31,976 nt of DNA from assembly GCF_049671045.1 (NCBI RefSeq), contig NZ_JBATUH010000071.1, forward strand, positions 1-31,976. Reading direction: 5' to 3'. Shown in pieces: positions 23,006 through 30,969 of this stretch. Source of the stretch: Parvibaculum sp049671045. Lineage in GTDB: Bacteria > Pseudomonadota > Alphaproteobacteria > Parvibaculales > Parvibaculaceae. Numbering within the stretch: position 1 is the first letter of the stretch; each line of letters begins with the position of its first letter. The position numbers were made by a program, and so were the translations under genes. Below the pieces are notes generated by a model that did no database searches, was not told the origin of the DNA, and saw only the letters and a list, made by a program, of their open reading frames with translations.

Positions 23006-23625
23006 AGACGATGCGCGGCGCAACCGAGTTCGGCACTGGCGGATACTACGAACTCGTGATCGATCTTGGCTCGCATGACGAGCGCCTCACCCGCGCGGTC
23101 GACGCGCTCTGGAGCCATGCCGATCTCGCGACAGCGGAGGGCGTGGCGGCGAACGAGAACCTCGCCGCCGAAGGCGCGGCGAGGCATCCGGCCTGGCGCC
23201 ACGGCGTGGCAAGGCTGCCCAATGGCGCGCGCATACCCTGCCGCAGCTTTGCCGAGGTGATCGCGGGGCCGAGCGGCGAGAAGGCCTATGTCGTCTTCGC
23301 CCTGCCCATGGCGGCGCTCGAGCGCGCCTGCGCGGCCGACCGGCCCCTGGCGGCCAATGCCGCCCATGCGGCCCATGCGGCATCGGGCGGGCTCGACACC
23401 GCCTGGCGTGAGCGGCTCGAGAACTGGCTCGCGGAACTCGGCGCCCATGTCGACGCCGCCGTGCCCTTCGGCGCGGCCTATATCGGCTTTCTCCCCTTCC
23501 CCATCGGCGAGGAGGAGCTTGCGGAAATCCTCTTCGCCCGCGAGGTTCCCGCCGAGCGCTACCTCGCCTATCTCTACCGCTTGGGAAACGACCTCAGATA
23601 TTTCCCGACAAACCGCTGGTCATGA
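22948..23625 (+). CDS. unrecognised protein in the ParA cluster
   Basis: 225 residues if it starts at 22948, where AGGAAGG precedes the ATG; it then overlaps the upstream gene by 58 bases. An alternative ATG at 23011 lies 5 bases after the upstream stop but has a poor ribosome binding site; it gives 204 residues and begins just before GGYYELVIDLGSHDERL. I do not recognise the family. The protein is Ala-rich, soluble, without signal or membrane segment, with a Trp-rich central part (ALWSH, HPAWRHG, TAWRERLENWL) and an aromatic C-terminus (YLAYLYRLGNDLRYFPTNRW). Close linkage suggests it is cargo or partner of the ParA-like ATPase. Confidence 0.75.
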   Translation: MPRTRRAGERSEGHAETGLKTMRGATEFGTGGYYELVIDLGSHDERLTRAVDALWSHADLATAEGVAANENLAAEGAARHPAWRHGVARLPNGARIPCRSFAEVIAGPSGEKAYVVFALPMAALERACAADRPLAANAAHAAHAASGGLDTAWRERLENWLAELGAHVDAAVPFGAAYIGFLPFPIGEEELAEILFAREVPAERYLAYLYRLGNDLRYFPTNRWS

Positions 23626-23777
23626 TGCGCTGGCGGGCCGCAATCGCCGGAACTTCGTCCTGGAGACGCTTCCCACCCGTTCCGCTTGAGCCGGCGAAAC
23701 GATGGACGTAGCCATTAAGCGAATAATTTCCGAGTCGCTTCGAAAGGCCCGGCGCCAACGCGAGGATGGAATTCTGA

Positions 23778-24701
23778 ATGTTTCGCCTGTTCCAAAAAAT
23801 CCGGAAGCGCGTTGACCGTAGCTTGCGGACTAAGAGTCGCGCGCCTAAGGCGAAGGCCGTCTGGGACTATCTGGCCCAAAGAAATTGCAAGGCAGTTCTC
23901 CTCGAAACACCGCACGGGTCGTTCTGGGTAAAGCCTGGCGACAGCGTTATCGGCTTCGCATTGTTCTCGGCAGGCGAGTTCGATTTCAACGACTTCTTGC
24001 AGCTCAAAGCCGCGATAACGGCCGGAGTTATAGAGTTGCCCGACAACGCCGTCTTCCTCGACGTCGGAGCGAACATAGGCACCCATACGATCTATGCGAT
24101 GAATTCGGGCCTGTTCAACCGTGCCGTCTGTTTTGAACCCGATCCGGTCAATTTTCGATTTCTGGAGATGAATATCCATGAAAACGGTTATGGCGACAGA
24201 TGTCAGCTAATGAATATGGCGCTGGGAGAAAAGTCGGGTCTTGCGGAACTGGAGCTTGCGCCGGACAATTTCGGCGATCACCGCATCAGGGAACAGACTC
24301 ACGCCGCGGCGGTAGCCAATCGCTATTCCGAAGAAAACCGCAAAACGATCCCCGTGAAGCTTGGCACGCTTGACGATACTTTGGCAGAACTCGGCATTGA
24401 TCCCGCTTCGTGCTTCCTGCACATGGACGTACAGGGATTTGAACCTTACGTGCTGAGGGGCGCACGGAACTTCCTGGAGAAATGCAACTCGGCATTCACG
24501 GAGTTTTGGCCCTATGGCATGAAACGAACGGGCGGTGCCGAGATATTCCGCAAGGAGGCCGAGGCGCAGTTCTCGCACTTTGTGGATTTCGGTGCTGGCG
24601 AGACACACACTCAACCTATCGACGCTTTGGCGAAGCTCTACGACCGCTATGCGGAAGGCATTGGCACAACGCTGCTGCTGATGAAGAAGACTACGGCTTG
24701 A
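23778..24701 (+). CDS. FkbM family methyltransferase
   Basis: 307 residues. A basic N-terminal 30 residues precede an S-adenosylmethionine fold: motif I FLDVGANIGTHTIYA (about 93-107), CFEPDP (119-124), then the FkbM-type DVQGFEPYVLRGA (about 218-230). FkbM enzymes O-methylate sugars or polyketides; beside glycan genes a sugar O-methylation on a surface polymer is most likely. Only gene of the module on the plus strand; convergent with the small coiled-coil gene, 12 bases apart. Lower GC and less biased third positions than flanking genes. Confidence 0.92.
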   Translation: MFRLFQKIRKRVDRSLRTKSRAPKAKAVWDYLAQRNCKAVLLETPHGSFWVKPGDSVIGFALFSAGEFDFNDFLQLKAAITAGVIELPDNAVFLDVGANIGTHTIYAMNSGLFNRAVCFEPDPVNFRFLEMNIHENGYGDRCQLMNMALGEKSGLAELELAPDNFGDHRIREQTHAAAVANRYSEENRKTIPVKLGTLDDTLAELGIDPASCFLHMDVQGFEPYVLRGARNFLEKCNSAFTEFWPYGMKRTGGAEIFRKEAEAQFSHFVDFGAGETHTQPIDALAKLYDRYAEGIGTTLLLMKKTTA

Positions 24702-24713
24702 TTGCGAGAGAAC

Positions 24714-25004
24714 CTACCTCCCGCTATCGGATTTGAGCCGCTCTTCAAGGCTGCGAAGGCGCACCTCGACCGCAGCAACCCGTGCAATCGTTGCCTCGTA
24801 TAACCCATTGAGGCGCTCCATTTCGATATGCGCCGACGCTGCATGTAGCAGCACTGCATCTATATCGTTGGGGCTTTTCACGGAGCCGTTCGGCGTTTGC
24901 CCGGCAGCGAGCAGCGCGGCAACCGCGACTCGCAATTCATCGATTTGCGCGTTCAGTTTCCGGCTGCTCCGTTTCCTGACCGCGGATTTTATCTTTTTAA
25001 GCAT
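24714..25004 (-). CDS. small coiled-coil protein of the glycan module
   Basis: 96 residues, not recognised. The N-terminus is very basic (MLKKIKSAVRKRSSRKLN) and the C-terminal half (about 58-93) has heptad spacing of Ala, Leu and Val (MERLNGLYEATIARVAAVEV), a likely coiled coil. No signal or membrane segment. It is the last gene of the five-gene minus-strand run, 21 bases after the FkbM-like gene, so it is probably expressed with the glycan enzymes; a role as assembly or anchoring factor is a guess. Confidence 0.65.
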   Translation of the reverse strand: MLKKIKSAVRKRSSRKLNAQIDELRVAVAALLAAGQTPNGSVKSPNDIDAVLLHAASAHIEMERLNGLYEATIARVAAVEVRLRSLEERLKSDSGR

Positions 25005-25025
25005 GCAAGCATCCCTTCAAAAGCG

Positions 25026-26009
25026 TCAGCTCAACGCTTTCAACCATTCTTCCGAATAGGGTTGTTGCAGATCGCGCAGAAACAGTTGCTCTCCCGTGAG
25101 AACATCCACGACCGGCATATTGCGAATGAGATCAAATCGCGCCGTGCCGCCGACGAAAGATAGTTGTCCCCCCTCATTGCGGCTGTCGCGATGACGCGGC
25201 GGAAACGCCTTTATATCGTGAAGGAGTTCAAGAACGGGAGCGGCCAGTTCATCGCGGACAAAGAAGGCGTTGATACCCATCGAATTCGTCCCCACAAATG
25301 TGAAGCCCTTTTCCCGCCCGAGATGCACCAGCGCCTTGATCGAAGCGCCGAAGTAAAGACCGCTTGAATGTGCGGCGAAGCGGCGGAATCCAGGATCGTA
25401 GGGAACAGTCACTGCTCGCGAGTCGCCAAAAATCGGATTTACTTCGCAGACGACGATGTCAGGCGTGACACTTTCAATCGCACGCCACACCCAATAATCA
25501 TTGCCATCGATATCGATCGACAATACGCCCAGCGGCCCTCCAAACCCCGATGAGACAATGAGTTCGTCGATATTCTCTGCGGTGACGAACGCAGCCCGGC
25601 CGGTCAGATCATGCATCCAGTATATGGGATCGTCGCGCAGCGCGGCCATATTATCGTCGCTGCCGTCCAGAACCAGACCCTTCCAATTGCGATGCCGGAG
25701 AAGGAAACGACAGTTCGCTTCCTTGAAGGTCTCGACGCCGAATTCGACGAAGCGGTCATGGATCGGGGCCACATGTGACACGAGCCAGTCGATTATTCCG
25801 TCCTCGCCCCATTGAGAGTAGACACGGAACTCGGCCTCGCTCAAATCACGAAGCGGTTTTGCCTGATCGACCATCCGCCCGGCGATCTGGCCCTGCAAGA
25901 AGAGATTACGATCGAGTGTGTCGGCCATGAGCGAACGCGTGTACGCTTCTTTCCGGCTTTTGCGCCTGCGCCTTCGACGAAATAGTCGTGTAATCGGGTC
26001 TCGCATCAT
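25026..26009 (-). CDS. FkbM-like methyltransferase-fold protein
   Basis: 327 residues from ATG 26009, chosen because GGAGG stands 8 bases upstream and the gene then follows the glycosyltransferase stop by 5 bases; an ATG at 26039 would overlap it. After an Arg/Lys-rich start comes a Rossmann fold seen in glycan loci: YSQWGEDGIIDWLV (about 64-77), FVEFGVETFKEANCRFLL (in place of the usual glycine-rich SAM motif I), GLVLDGS, and SIDIDGNDYWVW (about 163-174). The weak motif I leaves SAM binding uncertain. Likely a sugar-modifying enzyme acting with its neighbours. Confidence 0.75.
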   Translation of the reverse strand: MMRDPITRLFRRRRRRKSRKEAYTRSLMADTLDRNLFLQGQIAGRMVDQAKPLRDLSEAEFRVYSQWGEDGIIDWLVSHVAPIHDRFVEFGVETFKEANCRFLLRHRNWKGLVLDGSDDNMAALRDDPIYWMHDLTGRAAFVTAENIDELIVSSGFGGPLGVLSIDIDGNDYWVWRAIESVTPDIVVCEVNPIFGDSRAVTVPYDPGFRRFAAHSSGLYFGASIKALVHLGREKGFTFVGTNSMGINAFFVRDELAAPVLELLHDIKAFPPRHRDSRNEGGQLSFVGGTARFDLIRNMPVVDVLTGEQLFLRDLQQPYSEEWLKALS

Positions 26010-26014
26010 CGCTC

Positions 26015-27223
26015 TCACCTCCCGTTTTCGTCCCGCCATCGTCCCTGCCGGGCGACACAGACAGGGTTCGCCCGCGCATCGGCGAGAGACGCCCTGAACC
26101 GTTCGCCTTCATGACGGTTGGAGAGGAACAGCCACCGAGGATCGAGAGCCAGATTTCGGGCCACGCGCTCCTCGCCGAAGCGAATGAGTTCCGCGGTCCA
26201 GCCATATCGGCGGGCCGTCGCCGTCAGCGAACGGGCGGCGTCGAGATAGCGGTGCCGGCTTAAGAGGTACGTCTCGATACTCTTGAAGTAATGATCGAAT
26301 CCGACGGGAATACGGGCGTCGAAACGCTCGAAAGCCAATGCAATCCCATCTCGGCAAACTGCTGCGATGCAGTCGGCGATCCTGGCAGGGTGTTCATCCG
26401 TCATTTCGAGGACCGCGCGATCTCTTATGTCGAAATACTCGAAATCATGGGCGAATGACGCATAGACATAGGTGGACTTCTTCAATAGTTGAATCATTGG
26501 CAGCGGAGCCGAAGCCGTCGACGACGCCGCTACGGTGCCGCCACTGCCGGAACCTACGAAGAGCGTGCAGTGATGGGTCAGATGCGCTGCTTCCCTCAGA
26601 GACAACGTCCCAGCGTAACGAGATCGGTCGTCCTTGAGCTTCATCGGAAGATGCGTGGTGAATATGACCGTCGCATCGGGAAGCCTCGCATAGACCTCGG
26701 CAGCGACCGCCTGCGCGAGATCGGGGTTCACGAAGGACTGCCCGCTCTGCGCTGTACATTCGAAAAGAATTCGGTGTCGGAATTTTTCGAGTGACTGGTC
26801 GCGAACATATTGCTCGACACGACCTATCTCATCACTGGTGAGGTTGATCACACTTTCAATCGGAACAGTGATTGGTCTGCCGTATGCCCGCAATATGCTT
26901 GGCCGGACCGTGCCGTCATAATTCTGAAAGTTTTCCGGGGCGATCTGGGAGAAAATGACGCGATCGAATTCCCCGCCTGCGCAACGCCGAAGCGCTTCAC
27001 GCTCAAAAATCCGCCACATGGTCTCTGTCTGGCCTCGATCTGCCAGCGGTATCTCCCAAATCTCGTCGACATGCGGATTATTGGCGAGCAGGTCCGCATT
27101 CTGATCGAAGATCGCCCAGGTTATTTGCGCATCCGGGAAGTCCTGTCGGAGTTGCCGGGCGAGGATGGTTGCATAAAGACAGTCTCCCTTGGCGCCGAGC
27201 TGCGCAAGAAGTACACGCTCCAC
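26015..27223 (-). CDS. GT9-like (heptosyltransferase family) glycosyltransferase
   Basis: 402 residues, GTG start with GAGGG 7 bases upstream. The N-terminal half matches the GT-B opening of the ADP-heptose:LPS heptosyltransferase family: LLAQLGAKGDCLYATILARQL, FPDAQITW and NNPHVDEIWEIP. In the second domain LREAAHLTHHCTLFVGSGSGGTVAASS (about 213-239) sits where the family binds the nucleotide sugar. The C-terminal 100 residues look like an added helical, TPR-like part. Donor and acceptor are unknown; surface glycan synthesis is inferred from context. Confidence 0.75.
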   Translation of the reverse strand: MERVLLAQLGAKGDCLYATILARQLRQDFPDAQITWAIFDQNADLLANNPHVDEIWEIPLADRGQTETMWRIFEREALRRCAGGEFDRVIFSQIAPENFQNYDGTVRPSILRAYGRPITVPIESVINLTSDEIGRVEQYVRDQSLEKFRHRILFECTAQSGQSFVNPDLAQAVAAEVYARLPDATVIFTTHLPMKLKDDRSRYAGTLSLREAAHLTHHCTLFVGSGSGGTVAASSTASAPLPMIQLLKKSTYVYASFAHDFEYFDIRDRAVLEMTDEHPARIADCIAAVCRDGIALAFERFDARIPVGFDHYFKSIETYLLSRHRYLDAARSLTATARRYGWTAELIRFGEERVARNLALDPRWLFLSNRHEGERFRASLADARANPVCVARQGRWRDENGR

Positions 27224-27250
27224 TTTACAACCCTCACTTACTCGACGCAG

Positions 27251-28180
27251 TTAAACGGACGCAATCATGTCAGCGACAATGTCCTGCAGCGATTTTGCCG
27301 GCCGGCGTCCGATGGCCCGCTCGAGCCGAGCAAGCGAGACACTGAAAGACGGGCCGGGATCAGACGGCTCAAGAGACGTGAGGACATGGCGCTCGGCGTC
27401 AAGTCCGTACTTCGCAAACAATTCGCTTACGGCCAGACGCGCATGCCGGACGATGCCCGAGGCCAACACGAATTCGCCCTCGTCCGACCGCTCGGCAATC
27501 TCGACAGCCAGCTCTGCGACTTCTTCGGCCGCACTCCAGTCGATCCAGAAGTCGAGCGTATGCACCCTGAAGCTGTGTCGGGGATTGCTCAGAGTTTCTG
27601 CGATACCCCGGGCAATTGTCGGGAGGAAGAACCGCGCCGGCCGCCTTGCCGATTCATGATTGAAAAGTATGAGGTTCGTCGCGGCAATGCCATGTTGCGA
27701 TCGGTAAAAGGCGATCAGGTCCCGACTTGTAAGTTTGCCGATACTGTAGAGACAGGTCGCTCTTGCAGGCGTCAGCTCATCGATCACACCGGCAAGCGGC
27801 GCCGGAAAGATCTTCGACGAGCCGGCATAGATGATTCGCATTCCGGGCGCCTCGCGCCGCGCATGCTCCAGCAGGACATGCAGAGCGGTGACATTGACCG
27901 CCAGCATGTCCGCCACGACCGGCTCGTAATGGAACCCTGCGGCCCCATGGACGGCAGCGAAGTGAAAGGCGAAATCCGGCCTGGCCTCGGCAACAAATCC
28001 GGCCAGTGCATCATTGTCTCTCAGGTCGAGATCGGCATAGCTAAAATTCGGGGACGACCCGACATAGCGGCTCGTCCCGCCCCTTCCGATACCAATGACC
28101 TCATGCCCCCTGCGCAGCAATGCTTCCGCAACGTAACTGCCGTCTTGGCCGTTGACACCGAGGACGAGAGATCGGGGCAC
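27251..28180 (-). CDS. GDP-mannose 4,6-dehydratase-like SDR
   Basis: 309-residue extended SDR. GVNGQDGSYVAEALL (8-22) is the cofactor signature typical of GDP-mannose 4,6-dehydratase, and YSIGK (about 141-145) holds the catalytic Tyr and Lys; NHES..RR also matches that family. The family TSE triad reads SSK, so the dehydrating Glu is replaced by Lys, which suggests a reductase or epimerase of a GDP-sugar rather than a dehydratase. GTG start preceded by AAGG. It lies between the C-methyltransferase and GT9-like genes, 12 and 27 bases away. Confidence 0.8.
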   Translation of the reverse strand: MPRSLVLGVNGQDGSYVAEALLRRGHEVIGIGRGGTSRYVGSSPNFSYADLDLRDNDALAGFVAEARPDFAFHFAAVHGAAGFHYEPVVADMLAVNVTALHVLLEHARREAPGMRIIYAGSSKIFPAPLAGVIDELTPARATCLYSIGKLTSRDLIAFYRSQHGIAATNLILFNHESARRPARFFLPTIARGIAETLSNPRHSFRVHTLDFWIDWSAAEEVAELAVEIAERSDEGEFVLASGIVRHARLAVSELFAKYGLDAERHVLTSLEPSDPGPSFSVSLARLERAIGRRPAKSLQDIVADMIASV

Positions 28181-28192
28181 GGGCCTTGCCTG

Positions 28193-29527
28193 TCAGCCGA
28201 GCAGGAGTTGTGTGAGGTATTCGGTCCCTTGCTTCGCAGCCGCCAGGGACGTCTCGTAGTTATCGCTCGTCACGACCTCCACTTCCGGCAGAGGAAATAT
28301 CATCTTCGTGCCGGCGAAAATCATTTCGCGCTCGCGCTCGAGGAACTCGCGTTTGAAATGCCACGGAAGCACGAGGTAGTAGTCGGGCTTTGCCGCGCGA
28401 GATTCTTCTTCCGAAACGATCGGTATGTCGGTCCCAAGCGTACGGGATCCGGCCTTGTCTGGATTCCGGTCGGCCGCACAATCGACCATGACGCGATTGA
28501 TGCCGTACCATTGCAGCAAGACGTTGCCCTTGGTCGACGCGCCATAGATGTGCACGCGCTTCCCCTGCGCACGAATGTTGAAGAGCAACGAATTGAGCTC
28601 GTCCTTTAGCCGGTCGATCCGGTTCTGGAACATCACATATGGCGCGTCAGTGTCGAGTTCCATCTCGAACTCTCTGATCCTCAGCCTGTGAAGCCCGGCA
28701 CGGTCCTCCGGGGTCCCATATTCTGAATTTGACGCGCGGCATGCGTAGCAGCGGATGCTGCCGCCATTTATGTCGTTGATGGCGACCTTGAAGATGCGCA
28801 GATCGGCCCGCCGGGCGATCTCCTCAAGCGCGGCAAGGCTGTAATACTCGAGGTGTTCGTGACAAATCGTGTCGAACGAATTTTGCAGGAGCATCAACGG
28901 GAGGTACGACATCTCGAAAACCCAGATGCCTTCCTCGCTGAGAAGCCGTTCGATGTTCATCGCAAAATCGACGGGCGACTCGAGGTCGTAGAACATCGCG
29001 ATGGATGTAATGATATCTATGCCTCTCTCGGGCAGGATGCCGATCGCCTGCTCGGAGGGGAAGATCGTGTTGATGACCACCGTACCGTCCTTGATTTCCC
29101 GCGCGATGTCGGACGGATCGACGCCGTAGCGTCGGCTTTCGGAGGGATAATTCGCAAGCAGCGTGCCGTCATTGCACCCGATATCCAGAACCGTCGGGTT
29201 GGATTTGCTCACCAGGGACAATGCACTCTTCGCGATGCCTGCAAGATGGTTCCGCATCGTCGCATTGGTGCCCGAACGATACCAATAATTCGCATAAAGA
29301 ATTTCGGGCGGGAACGAATGCGCGAGCTGTAGCAGGCCGCAACCATTTTCATTGCGCGTTACGTCGCAGCGTACAAGTTGCGTTGGCAATTTGCGCGTCG
29401 GCGGCATCAATACACCGGGCTTCACGAAGGAGCCCTGGAGATACTGTCCTCCCAGATCAATGACCGGCGCAAGATCCGGCGAACCGCAAACGCGGCAGGT
29501 ACGTCTGTAGCGCGGATGCAATCGCAA
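28193..29527 (-). CDS. sugar C-methyltransferase (TylC3/NovU-like)
   Basis: 444 residues in three parts: an N-terminal zinc-binding domain (CRVCGS at 11-16, then a Cys pair near 54 and 63), a SAM-binding Rossmann domain (VLDIGCNDGTLLANYP, about 113-128, and EMSYLPLML), and a C-terminal domain with VHIYGASTKGNVLLQW. This layout is that of methyltransferases that add a C-methyl group to nucleotide-linked deoxysugars. The HEHLEYYS string (about 217-224) holds the likely catalytic His pair. The start is a TTG at 29527; no in-frame ATG or GTG exists before the upstream stop at about 29620, so the start is less sure. First gene of the minus-strand glycan operon. Confidence 0.87.
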   Translation of the reverse strand: MRLHPRYRRTCRVCGSPDLAPVIDLGGQYLQGSFVKPGVLMPPTRKLPTQLVRCDVTRNENGCGLLQLAHSFPPEILYANYWYRSGTNATMRNHLAGIAKSALSLVSKSNPTVLDIGCNDGTLLANYPSESRRYGVDPSDIAREIKDGTVVINTIFPSEQAIGILPERGIDIITSIAMFYDLESPVDFAMNIERLLSEEGIWVFEMSYLPLMLLQNSFDTICHEHLEYYSLAALEEIARRADLRIFKVAINDINGGSIRCYACRASNSEYGTPEDRAGLHRLRIREFEMELDTDAPYVMFQNRIDRLKDELNSLLFNIRAQGKRVHIYGASTKGNVLLQWYGINRVMVDCAADRNPDKAGSRTLGTDIPIVSEEESRAAKPDYYLVLPWHFKREFLEREREMIFAGTKMIFPLPEVEVVTSDNYETSLAAAKQGTEYLTQLLLG

Positions 29528-29735
29528 CCCCCCATTGGCGATTGGCGAATCAGGTGCCGAGGCAAGGCCGTTCAGCCTGTACCCGGCTTCATCGCCGCAT
29601 TGGCAGAAGATTCCCTCTTACAGCATCTGAACGTCAGGAACCAGATTATGGTTCAGTCGTCGTGCGTTGTGGCCATGAGGTATGCGCCCTTCGGGCGAGG
29701 GGTTGCGGCATCAAGGAGTAAGTGATTGATATTAA

Positions 29736-29811
29736 TGGTGCCGCTTGGGTGACTCGAACACCCGACCCCCTCATTACGAATGAGGTGCTCTACCAACTGA
29801 GCTAAAGCGGC
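29736..29811 (-). tRNA. tRNA-Thr (anticodon CGT)
   Basis: Complete 76-base cloverleaf with encoded CCA: acceptor GCCGCTT/AAGCGGC, D arm GCTC...GAGC, anticodon stem CCTCA/TGAGG with loop TTCGTAA, T arm GGGTG-TTCGAGT-CACCC. The CGT anticodon reads ACG codons. Its 3' end faces the low-GC glycan module, a usual site for island insertion, but no duplicated tRNA end was seen at the module's other edge. Confidence 0.96.
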
Positions 29812-29848
29812 GCCGGAGGCGCAGGCGAACCTGTCTCTCGGGGCCCTT

Positions 29849-29877
29849 CAGATACCCCGGGGCAGGCGCTTTGGCAA
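29849..29877 (-). promoter_or_regulatory. candidate promoter of tRNA-Thr
   Basis: On the minus strand, -35 TTGCCA (29877-29872), a 17-base spacer and -10 TATCTG (29854-29849), about 37 bases before the tRNA. Spacing is ideal; the -10 is weak. Confidence 0.4.
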
Positions 29878-29916
29878 CAGGATTGAGGGTGACGGGGCCG
29901 GGATTTCAGGCGCGCG

Positions 29917-30969
29917 CTATTCCGGGCTCAGCGGCAGGACCTCGATCTGCCCATCGTGGTGAACGGGCGCCGTTTCGGCCGGCAGGCCGGGCGCGGCGGC
30001 CTTCTCGCCGCCAAGCGCCCCGTCGAGGAAGGCCGCCACGTCGGCCGCGCTCTTTTCCGCCACTTCCTCCATCGGCACATGCCCGACATCGGAATATATG
30101 ACGACCTTGGCGCCGGGAATACGCCGGGCGAACTCGGCCGCGTTTTTGACCGGGATGAGCGTGTCCTTGTCGCCCCAGAGAATGAGCGTGGGCGCCCTTA
30201 TCGCGCCGAGCCTTTCGGCCACCGCCTCGTCATTCGAAGGGGTGCGGAAGCGGATGGACGTCGCCTTGCGGTTGCCGTCGTAAAGCGCCAGATCGTAGTA
30301 GCGGGAGATCATCTCCTCGGTCACTTTCGACTGATCGACGAAGACCTTGTGCAGCCCTTCGGCGAAGATCGAGCGCGGCGTCACATAAAGAAGAATCTTG
30401 TTCAGCACCGGCATGCGCGCGAGGCGGAAGCCGAGCGGCAGCTTTTCTCCCGCCTCTGCCTTTCTCGGAATGCCCGCCGCATCGACGAGGATCAGCGCAG
30501 ACACTTCGGCCGGATAGGTCTCCGCATATTCGGCGGCGACGCCTCCGCCCATCGAATTGCCGCCGATCGCGTAATGGCCGAGGCCGAGCTTCCCGACCAC
30601 CTCATGCGTGAAGGCGACCATGGCGCTGCGGCTGTAATCGTCGCCGGGCACGGCGCCGGTGAGCCCGTGGCCCGGCATGTCCATGGTGACGACACGGTAC
30701 TTGCCACCGAGAAGCTTCACCCATGGCTCCCATGTGTGGAGCGAGGCGTTGGAGCCGTGAATGAGAACGAGCGCCGGACCATCCCGGGGCCCCTCGTCCC
30801 GCACATGGGCGACCGCGCCGTCGGGGAGCGCGATGAACTGCGAGGCGGGGCTTGCATATTTCGGCAGCAGCTCTTCCTTGCTCTTGTCGAAGCGGACGAC
30901 CGAAACCGCCATCACGACAAGCGCGAGCAGCACGAGAACGCCCACACCCTGGAAAATGCGCTTCACCAT
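29917..30969 (-). CDS. membrane-anchored alpha/beta hydrolase
   Basis: 350 residues. One N-terminal membrane helix (about 7-26) anchors a periplasm-facing alpha/beta-hydrolase domain. Visible parts are the oxyanion LIHGSNAS (about 69-76), DMPGHG (about 96-101), the nucleophile elbow GGNSMGGG (Ser near 139), the acid in LWGDKD and the catalytic His in GHVPMEE. A Pro/Ala-rich tail of about 30 residues follows. Substrate unknown; the lid region has a hydrophobic LLYVTPRSIFAEGL stretch suited to lipid-like esters. Its ATG overlaps the end of hemY by 7 bases, so the two are co-transcribed. Confidence 0.92.
   Translation of the reverse strand: MVKRIFQGVGVLVLLALVVMAVSVVRFDKSKEELLPKYASPASQFIALPDGAVAHVRDEGPRDGPALVLIHGSNASLHTWEPWVKLLGGKYRVVTMDMPGHGLTGAVPGDDYSRSAMVAFTHEVVGKLGLGHYAIGGNSMGGGVAAEYAETYPAEVSALILVDAAGIPRKAEAGEKLPLGFRLARMPVLNKILLYVTPRSIFAEGLHKVFVDQSKVTEEMISRYYDLALYDGNRKATSIRFRTPSNDEAVAERLGAIRAPTLILWGDKDTLIPVKNAAEFARRIPGAKVVIYSDVGHVPMEEVAEKSAADVAAFLDGALGGEKAAAPGLPAETAPVHHDGQIEVLPLSPE

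Noticed and set aside
21480..23777. A plasmid or chromosome partition locus (parABS)
   Set aside because: No ParB-like HTH protein, no parS-type repeats and no replication initiator; the ATPase is an orphan.
23626..29811. An integrative element with att sites at tRNA-Thr
   Set aside because: No integrase, excisionase or second copy of the tRNA 3' end was found on the left side of the module; only the composition and position suggest transfer.
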